The notes beneath the pieces were generated by a model. That model had not been told where the DNA came from. It made no database searches and worked only from the letters and a program-made list of their open reading frames with translations. Positions 34,081 through 43,451 of a stretch of 64,000 bases of DNA are shown here, piece by piece. The translations under genes and the position numbers were made by a program. Source of the stretch: CALDUY01 sp046350255 (GTDB taxonomy: Bacteria > Planctomycetota > Planctomycetia > Gemmatales > Gemmataceae); assembly GCA_046350255.1 (NCBI GenBank), contig JAXMAV010000010.1, positions 1 through 64,000 of the forward strand, in the 5' to 3' direction. Numbering within the stretch: position 1 is the stretch's first letter; every line of letters begins with the position of its first letter.

Positions 34081-34327
34081 CGGTATCTCACTGTACGCGA
34101 CATGGTTCATTCTGCAGTTTCATGCCGACCCAACCGGGAGGAAATCCAGGGGGTTCACGAGAGAATGAGACATTTGACCACTGGTACTGCGCCCAAATTT
34201 GATCAGATAATTACGGATAGACGAAGGCGAATCCATTCAGCCACGGTCTTTGGCCCGTGGATAACCGGCCTGGTGCGAGATCAGGTGGCTTGCTGTGTCA
34301 TGTGACCGATCGGGATAAGGTGCCCGG
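34081..34327. other. intergenic region with a CRISPR-repeat-like element
   Basis: No gene is seen. The notable content is the repeat-like element at 34235-34265, annotated separately. Confidence 0.4.
34235..34265 (-). repeat. solitary degenerate copy of the main CRISPR repeat
   Basis: On the minus strand this 31-mer starts GTTATCCACGG and continues to CCGTGGCTGAAT; 26 of 31 positions match the first 31 bases of the array repeat. Both arms of the CCACGG/CCGTGG stem and the 8-nt loop length are kept, while four of the five changes lie in the loop. The last 6 bases of the repeat are not conserved. No second copy sits at repeat-spacer distance. It may be a relic of an array, or a stand-alone repeat unit. 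Confidence 0.65.
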
Positions 34328-34655
34328 ATGACACCAACTTGGCTGGTCTGCAAACTGTCACCCGAAGAGCGGGCGGCCCTCCGGCGGGTCCTTCAATCCA
34401 CTGAAGGGTTCACCGTCCTTCACTCCCAATCGCTACTCACCAGTGCGAGCGGTGCCGGACCGGCGGCCGTCGGGTTGTCCACCCTGGCCATCCGCAACCC
34501 CATCCGGGCGTTCCACGGCCACGGCCTCGAGTGCCTGACCTGCAAGGCGCCAGTGGCCAAGGTGCTGCCGCCGTCTGGGACCGGAAGCACGAAGGCGGGC
34601 TCAAGGATCTGCTCCACCGGCGGCCCTGGGAGTTCGGCAAGCCGTCTGGGCTGAA
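34328..34655 (+). pseudogene. 5' fragment of an IS630-type transposase
   Basis: The first frame reads LSPEERAALRRVLQSTEGF with IRAFHGHGLECLT, resembling the N-terminal HTH region of planctomycete IS630 transposases. A second frame then gives WDRKHEGGLKDLLHRRPWEF followed by GKPSG. The catalytic domain is missing: the sequence switches at about 34657 to the relic CRISPR array. At least one frameshift is present. Confidence 0.65.
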
Positions 34656-34657
34656 TT

Positions 34658-34826
34658 ATTTCAATCCTTGTTCTTCTGGATCATCCTCTTCGTCGTCTTT
34701 GTCCACAATGACGGCGGCTCCACTGCCATGTTTCAATCCTTGTTCTTCTGGATCACCCTCTTCGACCACCCTCCAGGCCTTGCGTCTCTACCACGACCTG
34801 AGGTTTCAATCCTTGTTCTTCTGGAT
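34658..34826 (-). CRISPR. relic CRISPR array of a different repeat family
   Basis: Three repeat units start at 34658, 34730 and 34803. In the plus-strand sense they begin GTTTCAATCCTTGTTCTTCT (first base A in unit 1). Units 1 and 2 share 34 of 37 positions, and spacers are 35 and 36 bp. Unit 3 keeps only the first 24 bases. Read on the minus strand the repeat ends in GGATTGAAAC, the usual type I/III 3' end, so this array was transcribed leftward. It differs from the main repeat and sits between two transposase fragments. Too short and decayed to be an active array. Confidence 0.85.
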
Positions 34827-34849
34827 TGCCACCCAGCGCGGCTACCGCA

Positions 34850-35360
34850 CGAGTACGTGCGCGGGGGCACCGCCAAGATGCTGACCCTGTTCCGACCGGC
34901 CGACGGGGGTGTGCGGATCGACGGGGCCACCACCTTCCCCAACACGGTGCTGCAACCGTGGCTGAAGCGGGAGCTGGCGACCATCGTGGTGGAGTGGCCG
35001 GCCCTCCCTCCGGCGGCCGATACGTCCCCTGCAGCGTGGGAGTGGTGGCAGGCGGGGTTGACGCTGCGGATCACGCTGCCGATGCAGTTGCCGCCGCTGC
35101 GCGTGCTGTCGGTGCTGGACCACCTGGCCGGTCACAAAACCCGGCGCTGGTCCTGTGGTTGTTCGTCCACCCCGCTGGGGGGGGCGTGGCTGAACATGAC
35201 CGAGAGCATCCAGCAGGTGCTCAAGCCGCGCGCGTTGAGCGGGGAGCACCCGACCAACCCCGCCGAGATCATCCCCCGCTTCGAGTCGGTGGCGCGGCAC
35301 TGGAACTTGGTCCCCACGCCGCTCATCTGGGGCGCCAAGCGGGTCGCTCGAAGAAAGTGA
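34850..35360 (+). pseudogene. 3' fragment of an IS630-type transposase
   Basis: Readable segments are EYVRGGTAKMLTLFRPADGG, FPNTVLQPWLKREL, VLDHLAGHKT and then, after a frame change near 35150, GGAWLNMTESIQQVLKPRAL and NLVPTPLIWGAKRVARR. These match the C-terminal DDE half of planctomycete IS630-like transposases. The N-terminal half is absent, replaced by the relic CRISPR array. Not functional. Confidence 0.75.
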
Positions 35361-35460
35361 CAGCGGGAACGTCGGCACCCCGTGGGCGGATCGGAAGCGG
35401 TGCCCCCACAACCGATCCGGCGCCGATGGTATGGCCACGTTCGAGGCAACTGACCCACTA

Positions 35461-35526
35461 CCTGCGCCATCAACGCCACCGGCGGCAACAAGGCGCAGAT
35501 CGCTGTCCCGGTGCTGCTGGGGCAAG
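35461..35526 (+). pseudogene. fragment of a CARF gene (second copy of the signature motif)
   Basis: This stretch encodes CAINATGGNKAQIAVPVLLG in one frame and matches 59 of 66 bases, by my count, with 23298-23363 of the intact CARF gene. No other part of that gene is recognisable on either side. It is a scrap of a paralogous type III accessory gene lying about 630 bp from the relic array, so a second CRISPR locus was probably once here. Confidence 0.8.
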
Positions 35527-35582
35527 GGAAGCGTCCCTCGTGCTGGTCGATTCTCCTGGCATCGCCCCAGCTAGTGGGCTCT

Positions 35583-35756
35583 TCAGCCCGGTGAATTCGG
35601 CGGGGTACTCTCGCCTCCTGCGGTTGCCTGCGGCGCCAGCAACCGTACCACCTCCGCCGCGACCAGTTGCAGCAGGCGCAGCAGTACTTTTCGCAACTCG
35701 TCTTCGCACCCGGGTTGCCTGTTGGAGTGCTCCGGTGTGTCTGGGTCGTCACTCAT
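35583..35756 (-). CDS. 57-aa small protein beside the serine recombinase
   Basis: The ATG at 35756 has a strong ribosome-binding site, AAAGGAG, 7 nt upstream. The protein starts MSDDPDTPEHSNRQ and has one amphipathic helix, DELRKVLLRLLQLVAAEVVR, followed by a short Gly/Ser/Pro tail. It lies downstream of the recombinase gene on the same strand, past the hairpin at 35786-35823. I do not recognise the family. Its good start signal and compact coding suggest a real gene carried by the mobile element. Confidence 0.6.
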   Translation of the reverse strand: MSDDPDTPEHSNRQPGCEDELRKVLLRLLQLVAAEVVRLLAPQATAGGESTPPNSPG

Positions 35757-35785
35757 CGCGGACTCCTTTGCTCAGCAAACAGACA

Positions 35786-35823
35786 GGCCCTCGACCGTCC
35801 TGAAGGCTGGACGGTCGAGGGCC
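35786..35823. terminator. 15-bp perfect hairpin after the recombinase gene
   Basis: GGCCCTCGACCGTCC (35786-35800) pairs with GGACGGTCGAGGGCC (35809-35823), with an 8-nt loop. It lies 25 bp past the recombinase stop on the minus strand. On that strand it is followed by TGTCTGTTTGC, a weak T-run, so it can act as a terminator; it may alternatively be an end structure of the element. Confidence 0.6.
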
Positions 35824-35847
35824 CGTAGTTAAGGATGGATCATGCGG

Positions 35848-37800
35848 TCAATCAGCCGCCTGGAAATCGCCCCTGGGATCGGCCTTCAGCGGCTCGAAGC
35901 GGTAGCGACGGTGGCGGTGCCGCCGCAACCGGTGGTAATCTGCAGGCGGCTCGCTCAGGGGCAGGTAAGGGTCCTCAATCCCCAGTGCCTCCATGCAGCG
36001 TGACAGCGCCACGGCCTTCTGTACGGCGGGCAGGGTAATGCCCAGTTCGCGGGCGATCTCCCGCTGCGTCAGCCCGCCTGCCGTCCGTTCCATGACGCGG
36101 TGGCGGAACTCTTCTCGCTGGGGTGGCGAGAACAAGTCCACAACCAGCGGGCGCTCCAGTACGGCGTCCAGAGCGCCGAACCCAGACGACTCCGGCAAGA
36201 GAGCGGCCAGCCGCAGGGTGAACCTGGCCCGCAAGACCGGGTGGCCGCCGTCGCAGAGCCGATGCGGGGTGACCACGATGCGATCGATCAACTGCCGCAA
36301 CAGCCGGCCGAACTCCGGGGAGGTCACCGCCAGGTTGACAAAGGCCTGTTCGGCCAGGGACTTGATCTCGCCGACGCTCGGTACCGGTGACGGCGTCGCG
36401 GATGACGCGGCCTGCTGTTGCTCCCAGGCGATCTGGCTCTTCAGTCCCTCCAGACGAGTCAATTCCTCCAGTAACGCAGGGCTGTGCCCGCCTGCCCGAA
36501 TCGCTGCCAGCACATTCTGGATCTCGCGCTCAGCACTGGCCAGGCGGCCAGCCAGTTCCTTCTGCCTCCGGTCGGAGTCTCCGTGCTGCCGGCGCTGTTC
36601 CTCGCGGACCATATCCACCAGCACGGGATCGAAGTCCGGCAGAGCCCCGATGGCCTCGCGAATGGCCGTGATCATCTTCTGGGCGGCGAGCGGACCGTCG
36701 GCGGTGACGGCGTTCCAGCAGTGGTATTCGTGGGCGCCCCGACACATCAGATGGTCCTTCTGGCCGTGCCCGCCGTAGACGTACGGCCTGCCACAGATGC
36801 CGCAGTCGATGTGCTGGCCCGGCCAGACCGTCCGCTTCTTCGGCACCCCCTTGCGCGTATCGACGCCGTCGCTACCCTTGCGCCGGAACCGGGCGTTCGC
36901 CTCGTCGAGTTTGGCAATCAGCCGGTCGTAGCGCATGGAGTCGACGAAGGCCAGGTGGGGGCAGTGCCGCTCCAGGCGCTCACCCAGCGGGGCATCGACT
37001 GCTTTGCGCCGACCGGTCTGGTTGACGCGCTTGCTCATCTTCCGGTTGCGGACGCGGACGCCCTTGAGGATGGGGTTGTGGACGAAGCGGGTGACCAGGC
37101 TGCAGTCCCAGCGCGCCTTGCGGGCGTAGGGGCCGGGGTTGACGCTCTTCTCGTTGAGCCAGTCGGCGACCTCGGAGTAGCTGGCCCCTCCTTCAAGTTT
37201 GCAGAACAACTACTCGATGATCGGTTCGGCCTCAAGGTCCTTCTTCAGTTCCGCGTCGCTCTTGATGCCGGGCGGCTTGATGTATCCGTAGATGACCGTC
37301 TGAACGATGCCGCCCTGGGTGAAGCGGCTGCGCAGGGTGCGGCGGATGCGTTTGGCCGTGTCGGCGTTGTACATCTCGTGACGCATGGTAGCGAAACCCG
37401 CGAGCACGCGCCAGTTGTCCTGGGCGGTGTCAACCTGATCGTTCAGGGCGATCAATCGGGTGCCGTGGTCCTCGCACAGTTCGCAGAAAAGGTGGGCGTG
37501 GGCGCGGCGGAAGATGCGACCGAGGTCCTCGGCGATGACCAGGTCGAACCTGCCCGATTCGACTTCGGCGGTGGCCTGGATGGCTTCCTTGCGGTCGAGG
37601 CACTCGCCGCTGCCCTGACCGGCGATCATCTCCAGATGATAAGGGAGGCCAGCATGGTCATCGAGGAAGCGGCGGTACAGCGCCTCCTGATCGACCAGAC
37701 TACGCTGGTCCTGGTGTTCGGTGCTGATGCGGGCGATGCCCAGCACCTGTAAATCTCCCCCGCGCCGAGGCCTGAGAGGGGGATTGAGAAGAGACGTCAT
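35848..37800 (-). pseudogene. large serine recombinase interrupted by one amber codon
   Basis: Reading from ATG at 37800 the resolvase domain shows GIARISTEHQDQRSLVDQEA with the nucleophilic Ser, and FDLVIAEDLGRIFRRAHAHL. The frame then meets a TAG (37210-37212), after which the same frame continues with LFCKLEGGASYSEVADWLN, the recombinase domain (VHNPILKGVRVRNRKMSKR) and a Cys-rich zinc ribbon (CGICGRPYVYGG, CRGAHEYHCWN). No base is lost, so a single substitution in a codon would restore a ~650-residue enzyme. It is either a recent pseudogene, two interacting pieces, or a readthrough product. A C-terminal coiled coil and DNA-binding tail are intact. Confidence 0.85.
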
Positions 37801-38007
37801 TCAAACACCTCCATGTCGGAGGTGCCGGGGCAACCAGCAGGGATTGACCCAGTGGGCCAATCCCGCTGATCATTCGTGAGAGTCCCTGGTCAGGGATGAA
37901 TCCGGGTGACCGAGCACAAGTCCAAGGTAGAAGAAGACTTGCCGCAGCAAAAGTCCTTCCCATAAGACCTTGCGGCAAAGCGTGGCCAGTATCCCGCCCT
38001 CTCCGTT
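37801..38007. other. intergenic region between recombinase and integrase
   Basis: A 207-bp gap between two mobility genes. I see no ORF with a plausible start and no clear attachment site repeat. Confidence 0.3.
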
Positions 38008-38943
38008 TCAGGGCAAGGACTTACGACGACGAGCTCCCTGGCCCTTTCCTCCCCCAAAACTGCCAATGTTTGCGCCAGTGGGAGCGCGCGAATTGCCCTC
38101 AAGGACTCCCAGTGGAGGCAACGACCACACATCCTCACCCAGATCGTCGATTCCCAACTCGCCGTAGAGATCGGCCGTGAGCTTGATCGTGGAATGCCGC
38201 ATCAGCACCTTCACCTTCTGGATGGGCAGGACTTCCCCCTTGAGTCTGCAGAAGGTGTAGCGGAAGGAGTGGAAGTCCGCGTGTCGGCCATCCTCGGTGA
38301 TCCGCTCGACCTGCGCCCAGGCCAGGTCGGCGTGCAATGTCTCATGGTGAGGCAGGGCCACGCCTAGGCCGTCGTCCGCCCTCAGGAGGCTGGATGCGCT
38401 GCGAAGCCTTGCCCAGATCGGGGCCAGGATGGGCTGCAGGATCGGGACGATCGGCACGATGTCGCAGCGTCGGTTCTTCGAGACCTCGGCGCGAAGGTGC
38501 CAGCGCGGGCGGTCGCCGGTGGGAGTCAGGTCCTGGCGCTCCATCAACCGCAGTTCCTTCCGCCGGTACCCGGACAGGGCTGCGATCAGGTAGCGCGTCC
38601 GTCGAGGCTCGGGAGTCGCGGCCAGGAGTCGCCGCAGCTCGTCGTCGCTGTAGGCACGCCGTAGCCGACGACGCCCGGCGTGGCCCACGGTGGGCGCCTC
38701 GATCCCCTCCAGAGGGCTTTCGAGTAGCCAGCCCTGATCGACGCACCAGTAGAGCAGGTTGCGCGCGAAAGCCAGGTGCTGCTTTCGGGTCAGCGGTGCC
38801 TTCCCGGCCTCAGCCATCGCAGCCAGGTAGTCGCTGAAGGCATCGCGCCGCACGTCGCCCAGGCGCTCCCAGCCGCAGCCCTCGAACACCTTGAAGATGA
38901 TTCGCCTGGCCTCCGATACACGTTCCCGATGACGCTGACTCAT
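38008..38943 (-). pseudogene. tyrosine recombinase/integrase, N-terminally truncated
   Basis: The remaining 311 codons carry a partial core-binding domain (LTRKQHLAFARNLLYWCVDQ) and the catalytic domain: ALSGYRRKELRLME (first Arg), HADFHSFRYTFC (HxxR) and LMRHSTIKLTADLYGEL (His/Trp position and Tyr). About 100 N-terminal residues appear to be missing. The first ATG overlaps the stop of the adjacent IS630 transposase (ATGA), which suggests the insertion cut the gene and a fortuitous start remains. Active-site residues are intact, but function is doubtful. Confidence 0.75.
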
Positions 38944-40049
38944 TGGGCAGCTTTCGTCCGTCGGCCGTTGATCATCGTCAGCAGTTGGTGGCGGACGGTC
39001 TGGAAGTAGCGGAGGCTGTTCTGGACGGATGACTTCAGGTCACTGATCGCGTCGAACTGCCGGTTGTGGGTCGCCCGCCTCCTGAGCTTCTTCCAGAACC
39101 GCTCGATGGGGTTCAGCTGCGAGCTGGAGCTGGGCAGTCGCTTGAACTCCAGGTGCGGGCTCTCCGCCAACGCCTCGTCGATCAGTTTGCCCCGGTGCCA
39201 CGGGGTGTTGGCGATCAGCAGCACCACGCGTTTGTGCCGGGCTTGCGGGTACGCCTTCACGACGTGCCGCAGGTGGTCGGCGAACGCCCGCTGCATCCGC
39301 CTCGTCTTGTTGCCCCCTGCCTTGCGGTCGTTGCGGTTGTCCTTCTGGAGGCTCTCCAGCGTATTGGCGTGTAACGCCCCGGTGAGCAGGTTCAGCACCC
39401 CCAGGACGTACAGCACATCCTTGCAGTCGCGCGTCCCGACCACCGGCCGGTGCCCCTTCAGGCCGAGCGTCGGGGCCAACGTCGGCACCATCTGGAGACG
39501 TGCCTCGTCCTGGCTCAGCAGCACGAGTGCGCCGGCCTGCGCCCCCTTTTCAGCGCCGCGATGTCCTCCCGCGCCTGGGCCTGTTTCTCGGGGTCGCCCC
39601 GCAGGTAGCGGTACGTCGGCCGGTACGGCCGGATGTCGAGCTTCTGGCAGAAGCGGTGCATGGCGCTGCGGGACGTGCGGAGCCGTGAGTCTTGTCGAGG
39701 TGGTCGGCCAACTCCTCGTACGTCCACCCGGCCCGTTCGAGGCCCTGCTTGGCCGGCCCCTCGATCACCCAGCGTTTGATCTCGTCGGCCAGCGCGGCGG
39801 GGATCTTGGCGGACGCTCCCTTGGCCTTGCGGGGCACCAGGCCGGCCAGGCCGCGCTGGCAGTAGGCGTTGAGCCAGCGCTGGACGGAGCGGCGGTCGAT
39901 GCACAGGTCGGCGGCGAAGTCCTAGCGCCTGCGGCCCTTGTGGGCCATCAGGACGATCTGAAGGCGGTCGCGGTGCGTCCGGTCGTCGGTGGACCGGAAC
40001 GCCTCCTTCAGATGCACGGCCTCCACTTCAGCCAGCCGCATGTGGATCA
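38940..40049 (-). pseudogene. IS630-family transposase with a stop and frameshifts
   Basis: The N-terminus (GTG about 40049 or ATG 40040) reads MRLAEVEAVHLKEAFRSTDD, then an in-frame TAG near 39922-39924, then the HTH region DFAADLCIDRRSVQRWLNAY and GWTYEELADHLDKT. After two frame changes the DDE domain follows: LLSQDEARLQMVPTLAPTLG, VVLLIANTPWHRGKLIDEAL and QLNPIERFWKKLRRR. The element splits a DUF1501 gene on one side and an integrase on the other. Terminal inverted repeats were not resolved by eye. Confidence 0.8.
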
Positions 40050-40099
40050 CGGTTGCTTTCTGCCACTGGAGGCGACTTTTCCACCTCCTATCGTAGGAA

Positions 40100-40826
40100 C
40101 CGGACACCCTCACCGGGAACGTGTATGAGGCCAGGCCGCAGGGAGTTCAGCGAAATTCGCTCGAACTGCTCGCCTGCCTCAACGGGAGTCACCGCCGCGA
40201 CTACTCGGACGACACGGACCGCGACGCTCGCATCCGGAACTTCGAAATCGCCAGCCGCATGCAGATGGAGGCGGCCGGGGAACTCGGCCTGTCCACTGAG
40301 CCCGCCATGGTGCAGGATCTGTACGGGCTGAACGACCCGGCGACGGCCGCCAACGGGCACTGGCCCGGCGGTTGGTCGAACGCGGCATGCGGTTCGTGCA
40401 GATCTTCGCCCCGGCCCGGCACAATTCCCGGGACCACCACGGCGACATCAACAACTGGCTGCGCAACCCTGCCGGCAGGCGACCTGAAGCAGCTCGGCCT
40501 GCTGGACAGCACCATCGTCCTGCGGGTGGGTGAGTTCGGTCGCATGCCGATCTCGAAAGATGGCAACGGACGCGACCACAACCCGCACGGTTTTCTCGCC
40601 CTGCTGGCCGGCGGCTTTAAGGCCGGTCCCACCGACGGGGCCACAGACGAGTTCGGCTACCCTGCCGTGAAAGATCGGGTGAGCGTGCCCGACCTGATGG
40701 CGACCATACTGCACCCGGTCGGCCTCGACTATGACCTGGCGGAGTTCCCCCAACCACGGGGTGGACGAAACGCTGACCGAGCCGCGGATCACGGGGGCCA
40801 AGGACGTCATGGAGGTGCTCGCATAA
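40100..40826 (+). pseudogene. DUF1501 gene remnant truncated by the IS630 copy
   Basis: Pieces of a DUF1501 protein are readable: IRNFEIASRMQMEAAGELGL, then after a frame change LKQLGLLDSTIVLRVGEFGR with GNGRDHNPHGFLALLAGGFK, then in a third frame the usual C-terminus DVMEVLA and stop. The N-terminal half is missing at the IS boundary. The conserved GRxHxPxG segment of the family is visible. Non-functional. Confidence 0.8.
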
Positions 40827-40864
40827 AGAAACCCTGTACGGCTACTAACAGGAGTCACAACACC

Positions 40865-43420
40865 ATGAACAAACTCTGGTCATGCCTACTGCCGTTCCTG
40901 GCTTTGCTGTCGACGGGGGCCGCGCAGGAGCAGGCGGCACCCGTGGCCGCCTCCGTCACCCGGCCGATGCATCCGATCTTGATACGCAACGAGCACGGAC
41001 CGTTGCTCCGACTCGTTCTCGAGGTGCCCAAGGGACAGTCGTTGCAAGCGAAGTCCCTTGAATTTTCATTCGCCGGCACGGACGACGTGAACGACCTTGC
41101 GAAGGTGCAGTTGTTCTCGACCGGGGCCAAGGAGGGGTTCTCGTCAGCAAGCCCTCTGGGTGAGCCCCTCGCGCCGGCGGCATCGATTCGGGTACAAGTC
41201 AACCGCCCGTTGGTGGAAGGCCGAAACGTCTTTTGGCTGTCGGGCCAGTTGAAGCCGACCGCCGACTTACAGCACCACATCGTGGCATGCTGCACCAAGG
41301 TCGTGACTTCGGCAGGAGCCTTCACACCGCACGACGATGTCGGCAACGCACGCCAGCGGATCGGTGTCGCTCTGAGGAGGCAGCATGAGGATGGCGTGCA
41401 TACCTACCGAATCCCTGCGCTGACGACATCGGTCAAGGGGACGCTACTTGCTGTCTACGACATGCGAAGGCGTGCCGGCCGCGACCTGCAAGAAGATATC
41501 GATATCGGGCTGAGCCGCTCGACGGACGGCGGGCGAACCTGGGAAGCACCGCGCGTCATCATGGACATGGGCCAGTTCGGCAAGCTGCCGCCGGAGCAAA
41601 ACGGCTGCAGCGATCCGGGCATACTCGTTGATCAGAAGACGGGGGAGATCTTTTGCTTCGCCGTCTGGATGCATGGCAAACCGGGGAAGCATCAATGGAA
41701 TGACGACGGCTCGGAGCCCGGCTTCGAGATTGGCAAGGCGGCTCAGTTCATGATGGTGCGCTCGAAGGACGACGGACGCACCTGGTCTGCACCCGAGAAC
41801 CTGACACGGAAGCTGAAACAGGAAGCATGGTGGCTTCTCGCCCCTGCGCCCCAGGCGGGAATCTGCTTGCCCGACGGAACGCTTGTCATGCCGGTGCAGG
41901 GTCGCACGGGACGGGCCCGACTCGAGACCTTCGCGACTATCATGGTGAGTCGTGACCACGGTCAAAGCTGGACCGTCGGCAACTTTGGTTACACCGGCGG
42001 CAATGAGTGTCAGGCGGCCTTGCTCGGGGACGGCTCGATCATGCTCAATGTCCGCAACGATCGCGAACACTATCGGGCGGTCGTGGTGACCAAAGATCTT
42101 GGGAAGACCTGGCAGGCGCATCCGACGAGTCGCAACACACTTATCGAGCCCAACTGTAACGGCAGTTTGTTGCGCTTCGACTATGAGCAGGCAGGCAAGA
42201 AGAAGCACGTCCTACTTTTTGCTAATCCCCATTCGCAGAAATCGCGCACGCATCACACCTTGCAGGTCAGCTTCGATGATGGTCGGACCTGGCCCGACTC
42301 GCATCACTGGTTGCTAGACGTTGGACGTGGGGCCGGCTATCCGAGTCTCACGCGCGTCGATCGGGAACATGTCGGGATCGTTTACGAAGGCAGTCAAGCG
42401 CATCTGGTGTTCGAAAAGCTGGCGTTGATCGACATCCTGGAGCCGACACGTCGGCATGCGTCGCGCGAAGTTTGGCAGCGCCGGGCGTCCCCCGAGGGTG
42501 CGCAGTTTCTGGAGCGTCGTCGCCAAACACCGCCCTTTGGAGCAACCCGGTTCGATCTGACAGGATTGCGAATGGGGATGGGAACACGTCAGGAGCCGAA
42601 TGTGCCCGGAACGAAGCTGGAAAAAGTCAAAGTGGCGGGCGTGCCCTGTGAGTGGGTGATGACTCCCGGGGCGGATCCAGATGTGCGGCTCCTCTATCTC
42701 CACGGAGGCGGTTGGGTCTCCGGGTCGGGCGGCAACTACCTGCCCCTGGCCGCGGAGATCTCGCGGGCGGCCAGGTGTGCCGTTCTGTTGCCGGACTATC
42801 GACTGGCTCCCGAGCATCCATTTCCTGCAGGCCTCGATGACTGCGTCGCAGCGTACAGGTGGATGCTGGCGAATGGGCCGAACGCGCCCGGAGCAGCCAA
42901 GGCCACATTCGTCGCAGGAGACTCGGCGGGAGGAAATCTCACTCTGGCGACGTTACTGGCCTTGAAGGACCGGAAGCTGCCGATGCCGCTTGGAGGGATC
43001 CCGATATCACCGGCCACGGATTTCACCCTGAGCAGCGCGGCGTTGACTCTGGTCGATGACCCGATCATCAGCGCTCGTACGATGCCGGAGTTCCGCAACC
43101 GTTACCTGGCCAAAACGGACCACCGCCATCCGCTGGCGTCGCCACTCTTCGGCGACTTTCGCGGTCTGCCACCGTTGCTCATTCAACTCGGCGAGCACGA
43201 GATGCTCCGCGATGATGCCATTCGCGTCGCAAAGAAGGCTCGCGCCGACGGCGTGAGGGTGACTCTCGAGATTTGGCCGGGAATGGTCCATGTCTTTCAG
43301 ATCCGCGGGCTACCAGAATCTCGCGAAGCGATCAAACGCATCGGTGAGTTCGTGCGAAGCCAACGCGAAGCACAAATGAAAGCAGTGTCTGCCCCGACGA
43401 AAGGACAACGATCGCGGTGA
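40865..43420 (+). CDS. exported sialidase fused to an HSL-family esterase
   Basis: 851 aa, ATG after AGGAG. A signal peptide (about 1-22) is followed by a beta-sandwich region. A six-bladed sialidase propeller starts with TYRIPALTTSVKGTLLAVYD (the RIP motif) and contains Asp-boxes such as STDGGRTWEAP, SKDDGRTWSAP, SRDHGQSWTVG and SFDDGRTWPDS. From about residue 570 an alpha/beta hydrolase of the hormone-sensitive-lipase family follows: YLHGGGWVSGSGG (oxyanion hole), FVAGDSAGGNLTL (nucleophile Ser) and GMVHVFQ (His). The join is in frame without stop. Removal of acyl groups and sialic acid by one protein is conceivable, but fusion by recombination without functional link is equally possible. 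Confidence 0.85.
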   Translation: MNKLWSCLLPFLALLSTGAAQEQAAPVAASVTRPMHPILIRNEHGPLLRLVLEVPKGQSLQAKSLEFSFAGTDDVNDLAKVQLFSTGAKEGFSSASPLGEPLAPAASIRVQVNRPLVEGRNVFWLSGQLKPTADLQHHIVACCTKVVTSAGAFTPHDDVGNARQRIGVALRRQHEDGVHTYRIPALTTSVKGTLLAVYDMRRRAGRDLQEDIDIGLSRSTDGGRTWEAPRVIMDMGQFGKLPPEQNGCSDPGILVDQKTGEIFCFAVWMHGKPGKHQWNDDGSEPGFEIGKAAQFMMVRSKDDGRTWSAPENLTRKLKQEAWWLLAPAPQAGICLPDGTLVMPVQGRTGRARLETFATIMVSRDHGQSWTVGNFGYTGGNECQAALLGDGSIMLNVRNDREHYRAVVVTKDLGKTWQAHPTSRNTLIEPNCNGSLLRFDYEQAGKKKHVLLFANPHSQKSRTHHTLQVSFDDGRTWPDSHHWLLDVGRGAGYPSLTRVDREHVGIVYEGSQAHLVFEKLALIDILEPTRRHASREVWQRRASPEGAQFLERRRQTPPFGATRFDLTGLRMGMGTRQEPNVPGTKLEKVKVAGVPCEWVMTPGADPDVRLLYLHGGGWVSGSGGNYLPLAAEISRAARCAVLLPDYRLAPEHPFPAGLDDCVAAYRWMLANGPNAPGAAKATFVAGDSAGGNLTLATLLALKDRKLPMPLGGIPISPATDFTLSSAALTLVDDPIISARTMPEFRNRYLAKTDHRHPLASPLFGDFRGLPPLLIQLGEHEMLRDDAIRVAKKARADGVRVTLEIWPGMVHVFQIRGLPESREAIKRIGEFVRSQREAQMKAVSAPTKGQRSR

Positions 43421-43451
43421 ACAATCTCGAACCATCCGCCCTCGGATTGGG

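Noticed and set aside
40121..40864. One continuous protein from the DUF1501 remnant into the sialidase
   Set aside because: The upstream part is a frameshifted pseudogene, and the sialidase has its own ribosome-binding site and signal peptide.
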